In this document: positions 29,070-38,701 of the stretch, piece by piece | Numbering within the stretch: the first letter of the stretch is position 1 | Layout of the letters: each line of letters begins with the position of its first letter | DNA from: Rugamonas rubra | GTDB lineage: Bacteria; Pseudomonadota; Gammaproteobacteria; Burkholderiales; Burkholderiaceae_D | NCBI RefSeq assembly: GCF_900114705.1 | Contig: NZ_FOTW01000009.1 | Span: 231,994-295,993, forward strand | Direction: 5' to 3' | DNA: 64,000 nucleotides | Position numbers and translations under genes: made by a program | The notes under the pieces: generated by a model | Told to the model about the DNA's origin: nothing | The model's input: the letters and a program-made list of their open reading frames with translations, nothing else | Database searches by the model: none

Positions 29070-29217
29070 TTGTTAAACCCTTATTTGATGCTGGAACAAT
29101 GCCTTGCGCCTTGCGGCGCCGGCGCGCGGGGCGCCGACGTACTACGCTCACATTACACGACTGCCGCGCGCTTGCGCGGCCTTACTGCTAAAAAACCCTT
29201 GCTTAAAACTCTTAGGC

Positions 29218-30945
29218 TTAAAACTCTTCCCACTCGTCGCTGCTGGCCGCCGAGGCCAGCTTCTTCGGCGTGGCCGTGGACTTGCTGGCCGCCGGGGCGG
29301 CGGCACGCACCGGCGCGGCCGGCCGCGGCGCGGCCACCGCCTTGCTCGGCGCCGGGCGCGGCGCCAGCTGCGGCGCGGCGTGGCGCGGCGCGTTGCCGTC
29401 GGCCGACAGTTTGAAGATGCTGACCGCCTGCGCCAGCTTCTGCGCCTGCTCCTGCATGCTCTCGGCGGCGGCGGCGGCCTGCTCGACCAGGGCGGCGTTC
29501 TGCTGGGTCATCTCGTCCATCTGGGTGATGGCCTGGTTGACCTCCTCGATGCCGTTGCTCTGCTCCTGGGTGGCGGCGGTGATCTCGCCCATGATGTCGG
29601 CCACCTGCTTGATCGAGGTGACGATCAGGTCCATGGTCTGGCCGGCCTCGTCGACCAGCTTGCTGCCGGCGTCGACCTTGTTGACCGAGTCGCCGATCAG
29701 TTCCTTGATCTCTTTGGCGGCGCCGGCCGAGCGCTGCGCCAGGTTGCGCACCTCGGAGGCGACCACCGCGAAGCCACGGCCCTGCTCGCCGGCACGGGCC
29801 GCCTCGACGGCGGCGTTCAGCGCCAGAATATTCGTCTGGAAAGCGATGCCGTCGATGACACCGATGATGTCGACGATCTTGCGCGAGCTTTCCTTGATCG
29901 AGCCCATGGTGTCGACCACCTGCGACACCACGCTGCCGCCCTTCACCGCCACCGACGAGGCCGACACGGCCAGCTGGTTGGCCTGGCGCGCGTTGTCGGC
30001 GTTCTGTTTGACGGTCGAGGTCAGCTCCTCCATCGAGCTGGCGGTCTGCTCGAGCGAGCTGGCCTGCGACTCGGTGCGCGAGGACAGGTCGGCGTTGCCG
30101 GAGGCGATCTCGCGCGAGGCGACGGTGATCGTCTCGGTGCCGGCGCGCACGTCGCCGACGGTCTTGGCCAGGCTGTCGTTCATGTCCTTGAGCGCCTGCA
30201 GCAGCTCGCTGGTCTCGTCCTTGCCCTCGACCACCACGTGCGAGGTCAGCTCGCCGCCGGCGACCTTCTGCGCCACCTCGACGGCGCCCGACAGCGGCCC
30301 GGTGATCGAGCGGGTGATGACGAAGGCGCAGGCCACGCCCAGCGCCACGGCGACCGCGCCCAGGCCGAACAGCATCAGCATCAGGCGCGTGTCGGCGGCC
30401 ACCGAGCCGTCCAGCACCTCGCGCGCGGCGGCCTGCTGCATCTCGACCATCTTGTTGATCGAGGCCAGGGTCTGGGTGTTGAGCGGGTCGATGCGGCTGG
30501 CGATGACCTTGGCCGCGCCCTCGCTGTTGAAGGCCAACACCTGGCCGATCGCCTCCTTGAAGGCGGTGTCGACGTCCTTGTCGAGGGCGGCGATGTCGGC
30601 CAACACCTTCTTCTCGGCGTCGTTCAGGCCCAGCGCCTTGAGCGCCTCGACCGCCGCCTCGTAGCGTTTGCGCTGGTCCTTGACCTTGCCCTCCTCTTTT
30701 TGCATCAGGCTGACGTCGGACTGCAGGCCGATGTTGCGCATCGCGATGCCGGTTTCCAGCATGGCGCTCTTCATCGCCGCCGCCTGCAGGTTCTTGGCGG
30801 TCGACAATTGCAGGCCCTTGGTCAATTCGGATTTGTTGCTGTAGTTGAGGAAGTTGGCCGACAACACCATCGCGACCAGAATCAGCAAAATGATCCCGAA
30901 GCCGATTCCCAGACGTGCACCAATTTTAAAGTCGCGTAAGTTCAT
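29218..30945 (-). CDS. Methyl-accepting chemotaxis protein
   Basis: A 575-residue transmembrane receptor. A first membrane helix ([19 protein letters not shown], near residues 14-32), a periplasmic four-helix sensor of about 155 residues and a second helix near residues 190-212 are followed by HAMP and the cytoplasmic signalling coiled coil. The hairpin tip reads '[20 protein letters not shown]' in near-canonical form ([20 protein letters not shown]). The C-terminus SDEWEEF is a CheR/CheB-binding pentapeptide, so it is adapted by methylation. The linker before it is rich in Pro and Ala. Ligand unknown. Confidence 0.94.
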   Translation of the reverse strand: MNLRDFKIGARLGIGFGIILLILVAMVLSANFLNYSNKSELTKGLQLSTAKNLQAAAMKSAMLETGIAMRNIGLQSDVSLMQKEEGKVKDQRKRYEAAVEALKALGLNDAEKKVLADIAALDKDVDTAFKEAIGQVLAFNSEGAAKVIASRIDPLNTQTLASINKMVEMQQAAAREVLDGSVAADTRLMLMLFGLGAVAVALGVACAFVITRSITGPLSGAVEVAQKVAGGELTSHVVVEGKDETSELLQALKDMNDSLAKTVGDVRAGTETITVASREIASGNADLSSRTESQASSLEQTASSMEELTSTVKQNADNARQANQLAVSASSVAVKGGSVVSQVVDTMGSIKESSRKIVDIIGVIDGIAFQTNILALNAAVEAARAGEQGRGFAVVASEVRNLAQRSAGAAKEIKELIGDSVNKVDAGSKLVDEAGQTMDLIVTSIKQVADIMGEITAATQEQSNGIEEVNQAITQMDEMTQQNAALVEQAAAAAESMQEQAQKLAQAVSIFKLSADGNAPRHAAPQLAPRPAPSKAVAAPRPAAPVRAAAPAASKSTATPKKLASAASSDEWEEF

Positions 30946-31099
30946 TGTAGTCTCCCCTTGATATGCCAGTATTCCGCTAGTTTTTTTGTGTGTCCGCCGG
31001 GTGCTGCTCGCGGACCCCGTGCGCCGGATCGCCGTCCGGCCGGTGCCGCCCTCTATGGAACGATCGCCTCCTGCCCTTACTGCCAGCTGACCAGCCTCC

Positions 31100-31588
31100 T
31101 CAGGCCGCCAGCATGTCGATCAGGCCCATCTCCGGGCTCGACATCAGCTTGTCGATGTCGACCAGGATCAGCATACGCTCGTCGATGGTGCCCAGTCCAA
31201 TCATGTAGTCGGTGCTGAAGGCGGTGCCCATCTCCGGTGCCGGCTTGACCTGCTCCGGCGTCAGGGTGGTGACGTCGGACACCGAGTCGACCACCATGCC
31301 GACGATGCGGCCGTTGATGTTGAGGATGATGACCACGGTGAACTGGTCGTACACCGGCTCGCCCAGCTTGAACTTGATGCGCATGTCGACCACCGGGATG
31401 ATGATGCCGCGGAGGTTGATCACGCCCTTGATGAAGGCGGGAGCGTTGGCGATGCGGGTGACCGCCTCGTAGCCGCGGATCTCCTGCACCTTGAGGATGT
31501 CGATGCCGTACTCCTCCGAGCCGAGCGTGAAGGCGAGGAATTCGTGGCCGGCGATTTCTTTGGCGCCGGTTGTCAGTGCGTCTGCCAT
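31100..31588 (-). CDS. cheW: Chemotaxis coupling protein CheW
   Basis: A 162-residue adaptor that links receptors to CheA. The sequence [20 protein letters not shown] and '[18 protein letters not shown]' are typical of CheW. It lies 26 bases after the cheA stop and upstream of the MCP. Confidence 0.95.
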   Translation of the reverse strand: MADALTTGAKEIAGHEFLAFTLGSEEYGIDILKVQEIRGYEAVTRIANAPAFIKGVINLRGIIIPVVDMRIKFKLGEPVYDQFTVVIILNINGRIVGMVVDSVSDVTTLTPEQVKPAPEMGTAFSTDYMIGLGTIDERMLILVDIDKLMSSPEMGLIDMLAA

Positions 31589-31614
31589 GGTGGAGTCCTA
31601 TATGGTTGGGGCAG

Positions 31615-33813
31615 TCAAGAAAAAATGGTTTCGTCGGCCAGCTGGCGCGACGAGCGGATCAGCGCGGCCACGTCGAGGATCAGCGAGACGCCGCCATCGC
31701 CCAGGATGGTGGCGCCGGAGATGCCGGCCACCTTGCGGTAGTTCGATTCGAGGTTCTTCACCACCACCTGCTGCTGGCCGACCAGGTCGTCGATGAACAG
31801 GCCGGCCTTGCGCCCGTCGGTCTCGATGATGACGACGATGCCCTCGGACGGGTCGGCGAAGCGCGGCGTGATGTCGAACATCTGGTACAGCGGGATCAAG
31901 GGCAGGTATTCGCCGCGCACCTTGACCACCGTGCCCTTGCCGCTGATCTCCTTGACGTCCTCGGGGGCCGGCTGCAGCGACTCGATGACGAAGCCGAGCG
32001 GCAGGATGTAGACCTCCTCGCCGACGCGGATCGACATGCCGTCGAGGATGGCCAGGGTGAGCGGCAGCGAGATCGAGATGGTGGTGCCGAAGCCCTTGGC
32101 CGAGCGAATGTCGACGACGCCGCCCATGGCGGTGATGTTGCGCTTGACCACGTCCATGCCGACGCCGCGGCCGGACACGTCGGTGACCACCTCGGCGGTC
32201 GAGAAGCCGGGCGCGAAGATCAGTTGCCAGACGTCGGCGTCGCTCATGTTCTCGGCCAGCGGCAGGCCGTTCTGCGCCGCCTTGGCGAGGATGCGCTCGC
32301 GGTTCAGGCCGCCGCCGTCGTCGGACACCTCGATGATGATGTTGCCGCCCTGGTGGCTGGCCGACAGGAACAGGCGGCCGGCGTCGCTCTTGCCGCCGGC
32401 GCGGCGCACCTCGGGCATCTCGATGCCGTGGTCGATGCTGTTGCGCACCAGGTGGGTCAGCGGGTCGACGATGCGCTCGATCAGGCCCTTGTCGAGCTCG
32501 GTGGCGGCGCCGTTGGTGATGAAGTCGACCTTCTTGCCCAGCTTGGCGGCCAGGTCGCGCACCATGCGCGGGAAGCGCGAGAACACGAAGTCCATCGGCA
32601 TCATGCGGATCGACATCACCGCCTCCTGCAGGTCGCGGGTGTTGCGGGTCAGCTGGCTGACGCTGTTGAGCAATCGCTCGTGCTTCATCGGGTCGAGCGT
32701 GTCGACGCGCTGCTCGATCATGGCCTGGGTGATGACCAGTTCGCCGACCAGGTTGATCAACTGGTCGACCTTCTCGATCGAGACGCGGATCGAGCCGGCC
32801 TCGGCGCCGGCGGCGACCGCCGCCTTCTCGCCCTTGGCCGGTTTCTTCTCGTGCTCCTCGACGTGCGCCGCGACGGCGGCCGGGGCGGCCTCGGCGACGA
32901 TGCCGGCGGCGGCGCGGATCTGCTCGATCGGCTCGAAGAAGCCGTAGCCGCGGTTGTCGTCGGCGCCGGCCTCGGCGGTGGAGCGGATCTGCTCGATCGG
33001 CTGGAAGAAGCCGTAGCCGACCCCGCCCACCTGGGGCGGCGGCAGCAGCTCGATCTCGTCGAAGAAGCCGTAGCCGAGCTCGGCCTCGGTCTTGGCGCGC
33101 TCGGCGCTCTCCAGCTCGGCGCGGGCGGCGTCCAGCGGCGGCAGCTCGGTCACCACCATCTGCTCGGGATCGAGCACGAAGGAGCAAATGGCGATGATGT
33201 CGTCGAGGCTCTCGTGGGTGGTCACCACCATGGCGTTGCGGTCGTGGTCCAGCGGGGTGATGGCGACGTGGCCCATCAGGCCCAGCTCGGCGCCCAGCGC
33301 GGTCACCTCGCGGTGCACCATCACCGGCAGCTCGAGGCGGTAGCGCCGTCCGCCGCTGTGGTCGACCACCTTGGCCTCGGGCGCGTTGAAGCCGGGCGCC
33401 ATCGGCGCCAGCGCCGCCACCGGCGCGTGCGCCGTCAGCGACTGCAGCATCATGCCGACGTCGGCGACGGCGTCCTGGTCGACGGCGCTGCCGAGGCGGT
33501 GGCCGTCGAGCTGCATCTTGAGGATGTCCTTGGCGGCCAGGAAGGCGTCGACGTGCTCGGTGGTGAGCGCCATCTCGCCCTTGCGGATGCGGTCGAGCAG
33601 GGTCTCCAGGATGTGGGTGACCTCGGTCATGTCGGTCACGCCGAACGTCGAGGCGCCCCCCTTGACGGAATGGGCGGTGCGGAAGACCGCGTTGAGGTCC
33701 TCCGGATCGGGATTGTCCAGGTCGACGGCCAGCAACAGCCGTTCCATTTCAGCCAGCAGTTCCTCGGCCTCATCGAAAAAGACCTGGAAGAACTGGCTTA
33801 TATCGATGGTCAT
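31615..33813 (-). CDS. cheA: Chemotaxis histidine kinase CheA with GYGFF-repeat linker
   Basis: A 732-residue kinase. Domain order: P1 Hpt with phospho-His 48 (RTAHSVKGG), P2-like region, linker, P3 dimerisation (SIRVSIEKVDQLINLVGEL near residue 341), P4 ATPase with the N, G1 and G2 boxes (LVRNSIDHGIE, 'VSDDGGGL', GRGVGMDV), and a CheW-like P5. The linker before P3 has three copies of GYGFF followed by D/Q/E and E/P-I-E (residues 247, 266 and 289). It phosphorylates CheY and CheB. Confidence 0.95.
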   Translation of the reverse strand: MTIDISQFFQVFFDEAEELLAEMERLLLAVDLDNPDPEDLNAVFRTAHSVKGGASTFGVTDMTEVTHILETLLDRIRKGEMALTTEHVDAFLAAKDILKMQLDGHRLGSAVDQDAVADVGMMLQSLTAHAPVAALAPMAPGFNAPEAKVVDHSGGRRYRLELPVMVHREVTALGAELGLMGHVAITPLDHDRNAMVVTTHESLDDIIAICSFVLDPEQMVVTELPPLDAARAELESAERAKTEAELGYGFFDEIELLPPPQVGGVGYGFFQPIEQIRSTAEAGADDNRGYGFFEPIEQIRAAAGIVAEAAPAAVAAHVEEHEKKPAKGEKAAVAAGAEAGSIRVSIEKVDQLINLVGELVITQAMIEQRVDTLDPMKHERLLNSVSQLTRNTRDLQEAVMSIRMMPMDFVFSRFPRMVRDLAAKLGKKVDFITNGAATELDKGLIERIVDPLTHLVRNSIDHGIEMPEVRRAGGKSDAGRLFLSASHQGGNIIIEVSDDGGGLNRERILAKAAQNGLPLAENMSDADVWQLIFAPGFSTAEVVTDVSGRGVGMDVVKRNITAMGGVVDIRSAKGFGTTISISLPLTLAILDGMSIRVGEEVYILPLGFVIESLQPAPEDVKEISGKGTVVKVRGEYLPLIPLYQMFDITPRFADPSEGIVVIIETDGRKAGLFIDDLVGQQQVVVKNLESNYRKVAGISGATILGDGGVSLILDVAALIRSSRQLADETIFS

Positions 33814-33858
33814 AGGGTGACTCCGTGAAGTTCGCTCGACATCATTGCACTCGCTTCA

Positions 33859-34224
33859 TCAGCCGATGACCTTTTTGACCACCTCGATCAGTCGCTGCGG
33901 ATCGAAGGGCTTGACCAGCCAGCCGTTGGCGCCGGCCGCGCGGCCCTTGGCCTTCATCTCGTCGGACGACTCGGTGGTCAGCATCAGGATCGGCACCTTC
34001 TGGTAGGTGGGCAGCTCGCGCAGCAGCTTGATCAGCTCGAGGCCGTCCATGCGCGGCATGTTCTGGTCGGTCAACACCAGGTCGACCGCCTGCTGCTTGG
34101 CCTTTTCCAGGCCGTCCTGGCCGTCGACCGCCTCGACCACCAGGTAGCCGGCCGCCTTCAGGCTGAAGGCCACCATCTGGCGCAAGGAACTGGAATCATC
34201 CACTGCAAGTATTGTCTTTGCCAT
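33859..34224 (-). CDS. CheY-like response regulator
   Basis: A 121-residue single receiver domain, distinct from cheY at 25922. Acidic pair in AVDDSSSLRQ, phospho-Asp in LTDQNMPRMDG, Thr in MLTTES, Lys in VKPFDP. It lies between a CheZ-like gene and cheA. It may be a second output of CheA or a phosphate sink. The ATG at 34224 starts the domain; a start 12 bases upstream is less likely. Confidence 0.92.
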   Translation of the reverse strand: MAKTILAVDDSSSLRQMVAFSLKAAGYLVVEAVDGQDGLEKAKQQAVDLVLTDQNMPRMDGLELIKLLRELPTYQKVPILMLTTESSDEMKAKGRAAGANGWLVKPFDPQRLIEVVKKVIG

Positions 34225-34295
34225 CTTTGCTCTCACTCTTTGAAATTCCGGGACAGCGGCCCCGCTCTATTAACGTTCGATCAAGGGCGCCCGGG

Positions 34296-34844
34296 CTAGA
34301 ACAGCTCGATGTCGCCACTCTCCAGGTGTTTTTGACTGACGGCCTTGCGCAGCACGCTGCGCAACTCCAGGCTTTGAATCGCCAGCGCCATGCTGACCTT
34401 ACCGAGCAGGTCGACAATTTCCTCATTGTCGCTTTCAGGCAACATCTCGGCGCCGTGGGCGCCCAGCGTGCCGAGAAATTCGCGCAAGCCGGTGACCCGT
34501 TTCAGGGTGCGGTCGATCAGCTGGCTGGTCATGTCCTGGAACTGCATGCTGGTGATGGCGGCGTTGACGTGGCCGCCCACCTGGCCCTGCAGCGCCTCGA
34601 GCTGGGCGCGCTGCTCCGGCGTCGGCGCGCCGCCTTCGAGCAGCATGCGGATGGTCTCCTGCTGGCCCTCGACGGCCTGGTGGATGGCCATGAAGTTGAA
34701 GGACAGCTTCTCGATCGCCTCCTCCAACAGCAGGCCGGTCTGGATCAGGTCGGTCTCGACTTCGGTCAGATGTTTCTTGCCGTGGTCGGACACGCCCGAC
34801 AGCAGGCGCTTGACATGTGAACCAAGGATTTTTTTTCTCGTCAT
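34296..34844 (-). CDS. CheZ-like chemotaxis phosphatase homologue
   Basis: A 182-residue mostly helical protein. QFQDMTSQLIDRTLKRV near residues 100-116 matches the CheZ catalytic helix (QDFQDLTGQVIKKV), with the Asp and Gln of DxxxQ both kept. The C-terminus, SGDIELF, is acidic and ends in Phe like the CheY-binding tail of CheZ. It lies directly upstream of the CheY-like gene and downstream of motB, so it may dephosphorylate that regulator. It is shorter than CheZ and I do not know an established name. Confidence 0.65.
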   Translation of the reverse strand: MTRKKILGSHVKRLLSGVSDHGKKHLTEVETDLIQTGLLLEEAIEKLSFNFMAIHQAVEGQQETIRMLLEGGAPTPEQRAQLEALQGQVGGHVNAAITSMQFQDMTSQLIDRTLKRVTGLREFLGTLGAHGAEMLPESDNEEIVDLLGKVSMALAIQSLELRSVLRKAVSQKHLESGDIELF

Positions 34845-34892
34845 AACAGTCTCGTTCTGGTGTAACAGCGCCCTCGCTGGGGGCGCGCTGCG

Positions 34893-35825
34893 CTATTTCC
34901 TGGCGCGCGGCGGCGCCGCCGGCGCCGCCGCGCCCTGCTCCTCGGCGCCCACTTCGATCTTGGCGCCGTCGCGCATCACGTTCTCCTCGGTCTTCTTGTT
35001 CATCACGATGATGCTGATGCGCCGGTTGATCGGGTTGAACGGGTCCTGCTTGTCGAGGTGGGCGGCGGCGGCCAGGCCGACCACGCGCAGCATCTTGGCC
35101 TCGCCCATGCCGCCGGCGATCAGCTCGCGGCGCGAGGCGTTGGCGCGGTCGGCCGACAACTCCCAGTTGCTGTAGCCGGCGTCGCTCATATAGGGCGTCG
35201 AATCGGTGTGGCCGGACAGGCCGATCTTGTTGGGCACGTCGTTCAGCACGAAGCCGATCTCGTGCAGGATGTCGCGGGTATAGGGCTGCAGCTCGGCCTT
35301 GGCCAGCGCGAACATCGGACGGTTCTGCTCGTCGACGATCTGGATGCGCAGGCCCTCGCTGGTGAAGTCGAGCAGCAGCTGGTTCTTGTATTTTTTCAGC
35401 AGCGGGTTGGACTCGATCTTGGCCTCGATCTTCTCCTTCAACTGCTGCAGGCGGACCGTCTCCTCGCGCTCGAGCGCGGCCTTGGCGGCGCTCAGGTTGT
35501 AGGTCTTCTTGACGGTCGGGTCGTCGGCGTTGCGCACCTGGCCGTCGCGCCGGGTCAGGTCCTTGCCGCCGCCGGGGATCACCGACGAGCTGTCGCCGCT
35601 GCCGGAGCCGCCCTGCATGGCCACCTTGAGCGGCGTCTTGAAGTATTCGGAGATGCCGTTGAGGTCGCCCTTGGTGGTCGAGCCGAGCAGCCACATCAGC
35701 AGGAAGAAGGCCATCATCGCCGTCACGAAGTCGGCATAGGCGATCTTCCACGCGCCGCCGTGGTGGCCGCCGGCGGTTTTCTTGATGCGCTTGACGATAA
35801 TTGGCCGCAAGCCCTCTTCAGCCAT
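34893..35825 (-). CDS. motB: Flagellar motor stator protein MotB
   Basis: A 310-residue stator subunit. One membrane helix near residues 28-48 contains the proton-binding Asp (AYADFVTAMMAFFLLMWLL); the periplasmic half is an OmpA-like peptidoglycan-binding domain (GLSGHTDSTPY, 'NWELSADRANASRR'). It anchors the stator to the cell wall. It follows motA by 51 bases. Confidence 0.95.
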   Translation of the reverse strand: MAEEGLRPIIVKRIKKTAGGHHGGAWKIAYADFVTAMMAFFLLMWLLGSTTKGDLNGISEYFKTPLKVAMQGGSGSGDSSSVIPGGGKDLTRRDGQVRNADDPTVKKTYNLSAAKAALEREETVRLQQLKEKIEAKIESNPLLKKYKNQLLLDFTSEGLRIQIVDEQNRPMFALAKAELQPYTRDILHEIGFVLNDVPNKIGLSGHTDSTPYMSDAGYSNWELSADRANASRRELIAGGMGEAKMLRVVGLAAAAHLDKQDPFNPINRRISIIVMNKKTEENVMRDGAKIEVGAEEQGAAAPAAPPRARK

Positions 35826-35876
35826 GGCGATTCCCCGTTGTTTCCATCGTTACAAACATCATATCCGCGGCCGCGC

Positions 35877-36737
35877 CTACTTGGCCTTGGATTTTTTGAT
35901 GTGGTCCTCTAGTTCGGCGAAACTCGGCCGCTCCGTCGAGTACAGCACCTTGCGGCCGAACTCCACCGCCAGCGCCGGCGCGTAGCCGTTCAGGCTGGCC
36001 AGCAGGGTCACCTTGACGCACTGGTACATCTTGGTCGACTCGTCGAGCTTTTGTTCCAGCAGGCTGGCCAGCGGCCCGACGAAGCCGTAGGCCAGCAGAA
36101 TGCCGAGGAAGGTGCCGACCAGCGCGTGGGCGATCAAAATGCCCAGCTCGGCCGGCGGCAGGCCGACCGACTCCATGGTGTGCACCACCCCCATCACCGC
36201 CGCCACGATGCCGAAGGCCGGCATGCCGTCGCCCAGCTTGGCGATGGCGTGGGCCGGCACGGCGCCCTCGTGGTGGTGGGTGTCGATCTCGTTGTCCATC
36301 AAGTTCTCGATCTGGAAGGCATCCATATTGCCCGACACCATCAGGCGCAGGTAATCGGTCATGAACTCGACGATGTGGTGGTCGTGCAGCACGCTGGGAT
36401 ACTTGTTGAACAGCGGGCTCTCGTTCGGACTGTCGATGTCGCCCTCGATGGACATCAGGCCTTCCTTGCGCACCTTCGACAGCACGTCGAACAGCAGCGA
36501 CATCAACTCCATGTACAGCTCTTTGGTGTAGCGCGAACCCTGGAACAAGGTCGGAATGGCGGCCAGCGTGGCCTTGATCGCCTTGCCGTTGTTGCCGACC
36601 AGGAAGGCGCCGGCCGCGCCGCCGCCGATCATCAGCAACTCCAGCGGCTGGAACAGCGCGGCCAGGTGGCCGCCGCCCATCGCGAAACCGCCGAACACGC
36701 CGACGCAGACGATGACATAACCGATTATGACTAACAA
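35877..36737 (-). CDS. motA: Flagellar motor stator protein MotA, TTG start
   Basis: A 286-residue, four-helix stator subunit of the proton channel. Conserved cytoplasmic charged region near residue 90 and the late helices 'GDGMPAFGIVAAVMGVVHTM' and GTFLGILLAYGFVGPLAS are present. The start is taken as TTG at 36737, which gives the usual MLVIIGYVIV N-terminus and has GGGAG 10 bases upstream; an in-frame start further upstream would add 25 Ala/Pro/Arg residues before the first helix. Confidence 0.93.
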   Translation of the reverse strand: MLVIIGYVIVCVGVFGGFAMGGGHLAALFQPLELLMIGGGAAGAFLVGNNGKAIKATLAAIPTLFQGSRYTKELYMELMSLLFDVLSKVRKEGLMSIEGDIDSPNESPLFNKYPSVLHDHHIVEFMTDYLRLMVSGNMDAFQIENLMDNEIDTHHHEGAVPAHAIAKLGDGMPAFGIVAAVMGVVHTMESVGLPPAELGILIAHALVGTFLGILLAYGFVGPLASLLEQKLDESTKMYQCVKVTLLASLNGYAPALAVEFGRKVLYSTERPSFAELEDHIKKSKAK

Positions 36738-36810
36738 GTGCGCTAACTCCCAAAAGTCCGAATGCGCCGGCGGTGCCGCCCGGCTTGGCGCGGGCCGGCG
36801 AGCGGCCACC

Positions 36811-36832
36811 AAAAAGGGGGAATTTCCCCTTG
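36811..36832 (-). terminator. Hairpin with T-run upstream of motA
   Basis: On the minus strand AAGGGG pairs with CCCCTT and is followed by TTT. It lies between the methyltransferase stop and motA and may end the flhDC transcript or lie in the motA leader. A possible promoter (TTGCTC, 18 bases, TATTGT) lies upstream of it near 36873-36902. Confidence 0.45.
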
Positions 36833-36919
36833 AATACGCTCGAATTCAATAAATTTACACGTGGAACTACAATAGCGTGAGAGTGGTAGCAGGAGCAAGT
36901 AAATAACGCAAAATGATGC

Positions 36920-37732
36920 TTAAAAGTACCATCCGAAGAGCGCCGCTCCCCCTGCTGTGGTGTGGATGGTCTTGTCGGGCGGGCGCCCGACGATGGCGAA
37001 TTCATAGCTGAGCAGCAGCGTGCCGGGGCGCATTTCGGCCGCCGCCTTGGTCCACAGCCGGCTCATCACGGCCGGCGACAGGTAGGCGAAGACGAGGTCG
37101 AATTGAGCGAAATCAAGTTCCTCGTAATCGCCGCGCACAAAGCGGGCGCGGCTGCCGGCCAGCGCGGCGCGCAGGCGGCTGGCCAGCCAGGGCAGCGGCG
37201 CCAGTTCGATGCCGACGCAGTCGACGTCGGCGCGTTGGCGCGCCAGGTGCAGCACCAGCCCGCCCAGGCCGCTGCCGATGTCGACCATGCGCGCCGGACC
37301 GGCCGGCAGCAGCGTCTGCACCGCCTGCCACACGGCCGGATTGGACGGGTAATACGGCACCTGGGTGCGGAAGGTCGACCAGTACAGGCCGAGCAGGAAG
37401 AGGAAGACCAGCAGGAACAGCAGCGGCGGCAAATGCCAGGCGCTGGCGCCCAGCAGCGCCAGCGGGAACAGCAGCTGGATCGGGCGCCACCAGGCGGCCA
37501 GGCCGGCGCGCCAGCTGAGCGCCGCCGCGCAGACGCCCTGCGCCAGCGCCGCCAGCAGCGGCGTGACGAGGTGGCCGCCGCGGGCCAGCAGGGTCAGCAA
37601 TAAAAAGGTGGGCAGCAGCGCCAACGTCTGCAGCAACAGGGCGCGCACCGCCGGCGCCCGCCACAGCCACGACAGCCGCGCCAGGTGCGCCAAACGCGGC
37701 CGGCGCATAGCAAAACGCGGCCGGGGACTCAT
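36920..37732 (-). CDS. Membrane-anchored class I SAM-dependent methyltransferase
   Basis: A 270-residue protein. The N-terminal 110 residues hold several hydrophobic segments (LLLQTLALLPTFLLLTLLA, 'LLFLLVFLFLLGLYW'); the C-terminal half is a Rossmann methyltransferase with the SAM motif MVDIGSGLGGLVLHLA and acidic turn GIELAP. It lies between flhC and motA in the same orientation, 38 bases after flhC. Whether it modifies a flagellar or membrane component is unknown. The ATG at 37732 is a guess; other in-frame starts exist at 37708 and upstream. Confidence 0.75.
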   Translation of the reverse strand: MSPRPRFAMRRPRLAHLARLSWLWRAPAVRALLLQTLALLPTFLLLTLLARGGHLVTPLLAALAQGVCAAALSWRAGLAAWWRPIQLLFPLALLGASAWHLPPLLFLLVFLFLLGLYWSTFRTQVPYYPSNPAVWQAVQTLLPAGPARMVDIGSGLGGLVLHLARQRADVDCVGIELAPLPWLASRLRAALAGSRARFVRGDYEELDFAQFDLVFAYLSPAVMSRLWTKAAAEMRPGTLLLSYEFAIVGRPPDKTIHTTAGGAALFGWYF

Positions 37733-37769
37733 GCCCGGCCGCGCGATGGGAAGATGGGGGAACGCTGGA

Positions 37770-38315
37770 TCACGCCGCCAGTAGCGCGTCGGCCTTGGCT
37801 TTCTTGGTCTTGCCGGCGCGCGAGGGCATGTGGCACAGGCCGCAGACATAGCTGCCGTTCAAGTCCATGCAGTTGACCACGAACTTGCCCTGGCATTTGC
37901 CGCAGGGCGCCAGCTCGAGCATCTTGCCGCTGAAGAAGCGCACCAGCGTCCAGGCGCGGGTCAGCGACAGCATCGGCTCCTCGCCCGGCTCGGGCGGCAT
38001 TTGTTCCAGGTACAGCTTGTAGGCCTTCATCACCGCCTCGACGCCGCTGGCGCCGGCGTGCTCGACGAGGAATTTGTGGATGTTGATGAACAGCGAGGAA
38101 TGGATGTTCGGCTGCCAGGTGAGGAACCAGTCGGTCGAGAACGGCAGCATGCCCTTCGGCGGCGAGACGCCCTTGAGTTCCTTGTACAGCTTGAGCAGGC
38201 GTTCGCGCGACAGCGACACCTCGGATTCGAGCAACTGCAGGCGGGCGCCGAGCTGGATCAGTTCAATCGCAAGCTGGATCTCTTGCGCTTCGGACACTAC
38301 ACTCTTCTTGGCCAT
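37770..38315 (-). CDS. flhC: Flagellar master regulator subunit FlhC
   Basis: A 181-residue subunit of the FlhD4C2 activator of class II flagellar genes. Four Cys ligands of the zinc site are seen in PCGKCQGK and VCGLCHM near the C-terminus. The ATG at 38315 begins MAKKSVVSEAQEIQLA; it follows flhD by 68 bases. Position at the head of the motility block fits its regulatory role. Confidence 0.94.
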   Translation of the reverse strand: MAKKSVVSEAQEIQLAIELIQLGARLQLLESEVSLSRERLLKLYKELKGVSPPKGMLPFSTDWFLTWQPNIHSSLFINIHKFLVEHAGASGVEAVMKAYKLYLEQMPPEPGEEPMLSLTRAWTLVRFFSGKMLELAPCGKCQGKFVVNCMDLNGSYVCGLCHMPSRAGKTKKAKADALLAA

Positions 38316-38383
38316 GATATCGACTCCGGGACGTTGCATTGCGGACAGCTCACTACTCTGCTATTTACGACTGGCGACCAATC

Positions 38384-38701
38384 TTAAACGATTTCTTCGA
38401 CCGCTTGGCCGGCCATCAGGATGGCGGCGTGCGACTGGGCCAGCACGCGGTCTTTATTGTGGCTGGTCAGCATCGACAGGATGGCGCTGTCGTCGAAGCG
38501 GAAGCGGGCCAGCATCATGTTGCCGCCGGCCAGTTTCAGGATCTGGGCGTTGCTCATGCCCTCGATCAGGTCGGCGATTTCGGCGGCGAGGCCCAGGCGG
38601 AAGATGGCGGTCACCTTGTCCGCGCGGATCATTTGCTGAGCCAGCATCAGGTAGCTCAGGTTGGCATCGCGAATCTCAGCCATCATGTCGTTTGCAGTCA
38701 T
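38384..38701 (-). CDS. flhD: Flagellar master regulator subunit FlhD
   Basis: A 105-residue partner of FlhC. The helical region NLSYLMLAQQMIRADKVTAI and RLGLAAEIADLI is typical. The ATG at 38701 has GAGGAG 6 bases upstream; an earlier in-frame ATG lacks a site. It is the first gene of the flhDC unit, with a long AT-rich upstream region. Confidence 0.93.
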   Translation of the reverse strand: MTANDMMAEIRDANLSYLMLAQQMIRADKVTAIFRLGLAAEIADLIEGMSNAQILKLAGGNMMLARFRFDDSAILSMLTSHNKDRVLAQSHAAILMAGQAVEEIV

